From contig CBFHWU010000023.1 in NCBI GenBank assembly GCA_965659665.1, forward strand, positions 1 through 22,257: a stretch of 22,257 nucleotides of DNA, in the 5' to 3' direction. Source of the stretch: CBFHWU01 sp965659665. GTDB taxonomy: Bacteria > Bacteroidota > Bacteroidia > Flavobacteriales > Flavobacteriaceae. Position numbers and translations under genes: made by a program. This document shows positions 22,140-22,257 of the stretch, piece after piece. Each line of letters opens with the position of its first letter. Position 1 is the first letter of the stretch. Under the pieces are notes generated by a model, which searched no databases, was not told the DNA's origin, and was given only the letters and a program-made list of their open reading frames with translations.

Positions 22140-22169
22140 TTGATAGACAATAAATATCATTTATATTTG
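22140..22169 (+). promoter_or_regulatory. tRNA-Asn promoter (perfect Bacteroidota consensus)
   Basis: TTG (22140-22142), 19 nt, TATATTTG (22162-22169), with a C following. This is a complete match to the TTG-N19-TAnnTTTG form. The tRNA 5' end at 22189 lies 19 nt downstream of the box, leaving a short leader for RNase P to remove. Confidence 0.8.
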
Positions 22170-22188
22170 CACACGCAAAATTGCACAT

Positions 22189-22257
22189 TCCTCCTTAGCT
22201 CAGTTGGTTAGAGCATCTGACTGTTAATCAGAGGGTCCTTGGTTCGAGCCCAAGAGG
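22189..22257 (+). tRNA. tRNA-Asn (anticodon GTT), 3' end cut by the window
   Basis: The cloverleaf reads clearly: acceptor 5' strand TCCTCCT (22189-22195), D-stem GCTC/GAGC, anticodon stem TCTGA/TCAGA around loop CTGTTAA with anticodon GTT at 22223-22225, a 5-nt variable loop, and T-stem CTTGG/CCAAG. Only the first three bases (AGG) of the 3' acceptor strand are inside the window; they pair with the CCT end of the 5' strand as expected. Whether CCA is encoded cannot be seen. Confidence 0.95.

Noticed and set aside
1..22257. Mobile elements, CRISPR arrays, toxin-antitoxin pairs, defence islands
   Set aside because: I saw no transposase, integrase, spaced repeat arrays or terminal repeats. The tRNA-Asn at the right edge is a possible integration target but its flank is outside the window.

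Overview
The window is chromosomal DNA from a member of Bacteroidota, almost certainly a marine-type Flavobacteriaceae. The evidence is low G+C content, a type IX secretion (T9SS) C-terminal sorting domain, a CrtY-type lycopene cyclase, GufA-type ZIP and FeoAB genes, and the family's promoter signature (TTG, about 19 nt, TAnnTTTG) in front of several genes in place of -35/-10 boxes. Shine-Dalgarno sequences are mostly absent, as usual in this phylum. I see no phage, IS element, CRISPR array or defence island, and I cannot name a genus.

Layout. 1-363: the 5' end of a secreted protein gene on the minus strand that runs off the left edge. 510-2997 (+): dgt, tadA and a small T9SS cargo protein, packed as an operon and closed by a hairpin shared with the convergent group. 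3051-5311 (-): aspS, a small two-helix membrane protein and a cold-shock protein. 5514-5861 (+): a small secreted MORN/YwqK-like protein with its own promoter, phased upstream repeats and a strong terminator. 5903-12459 (-): a compact efflux operon with the gene order tetR, tolC-like, lipoprotein membrane fusion protein, RND pump; all four reading frames overlap and there is a self-repression-type operator over the single promoter. 12580-14779 (+): a short-chain polyprenyl (probably geranylgeranyl) diphosphate synthase and a BaiN/YhiN-type flavoprotein. 14776-15936 (-): lycopene cyclase crtY. 16032-17512 (+): a DtxR/MntR-family metal regulator overlapping a ZIP metal transporter. 17509-19949 (-): feoA, feoB and a 38-residue Cys-rich FeoB-associated protein too short for routine gene calling. 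20007-20672 (-): a SCO1/SenC copper-chaperone-like protein. 20800-22134 (+): the site-2 protease RseP. 22189-22257 (+): tRNA-Asn(GUU), cut by the right edge.

How the parts fit. 16-20 kb is a metal-handling block: a metal-sensing repressor, a divalent-metal importer, ferrous iron import and copper delivery to cytochrome oxidase. The crtY-regulator intergenic region holds two palindromes of the form TTTAG-N6-CTAAA, 22 bp apart, placed where a DtxR-type protein would block transcription. A half-matching site lies on the feoAB promoter. This suggests one metal regulon that may also touch carotenoid cyclisation. The polyprenyl synthase supplies the carotenoid precursor but is separated from crtY by the flavoprotein gene and is on the opposite strand.

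Nothing here is a clearly new system. The best leads are regulatory (twin metal boxes, TetR operator, 11-bp phased GTTAAT repeats) and the tiny Feo protein.
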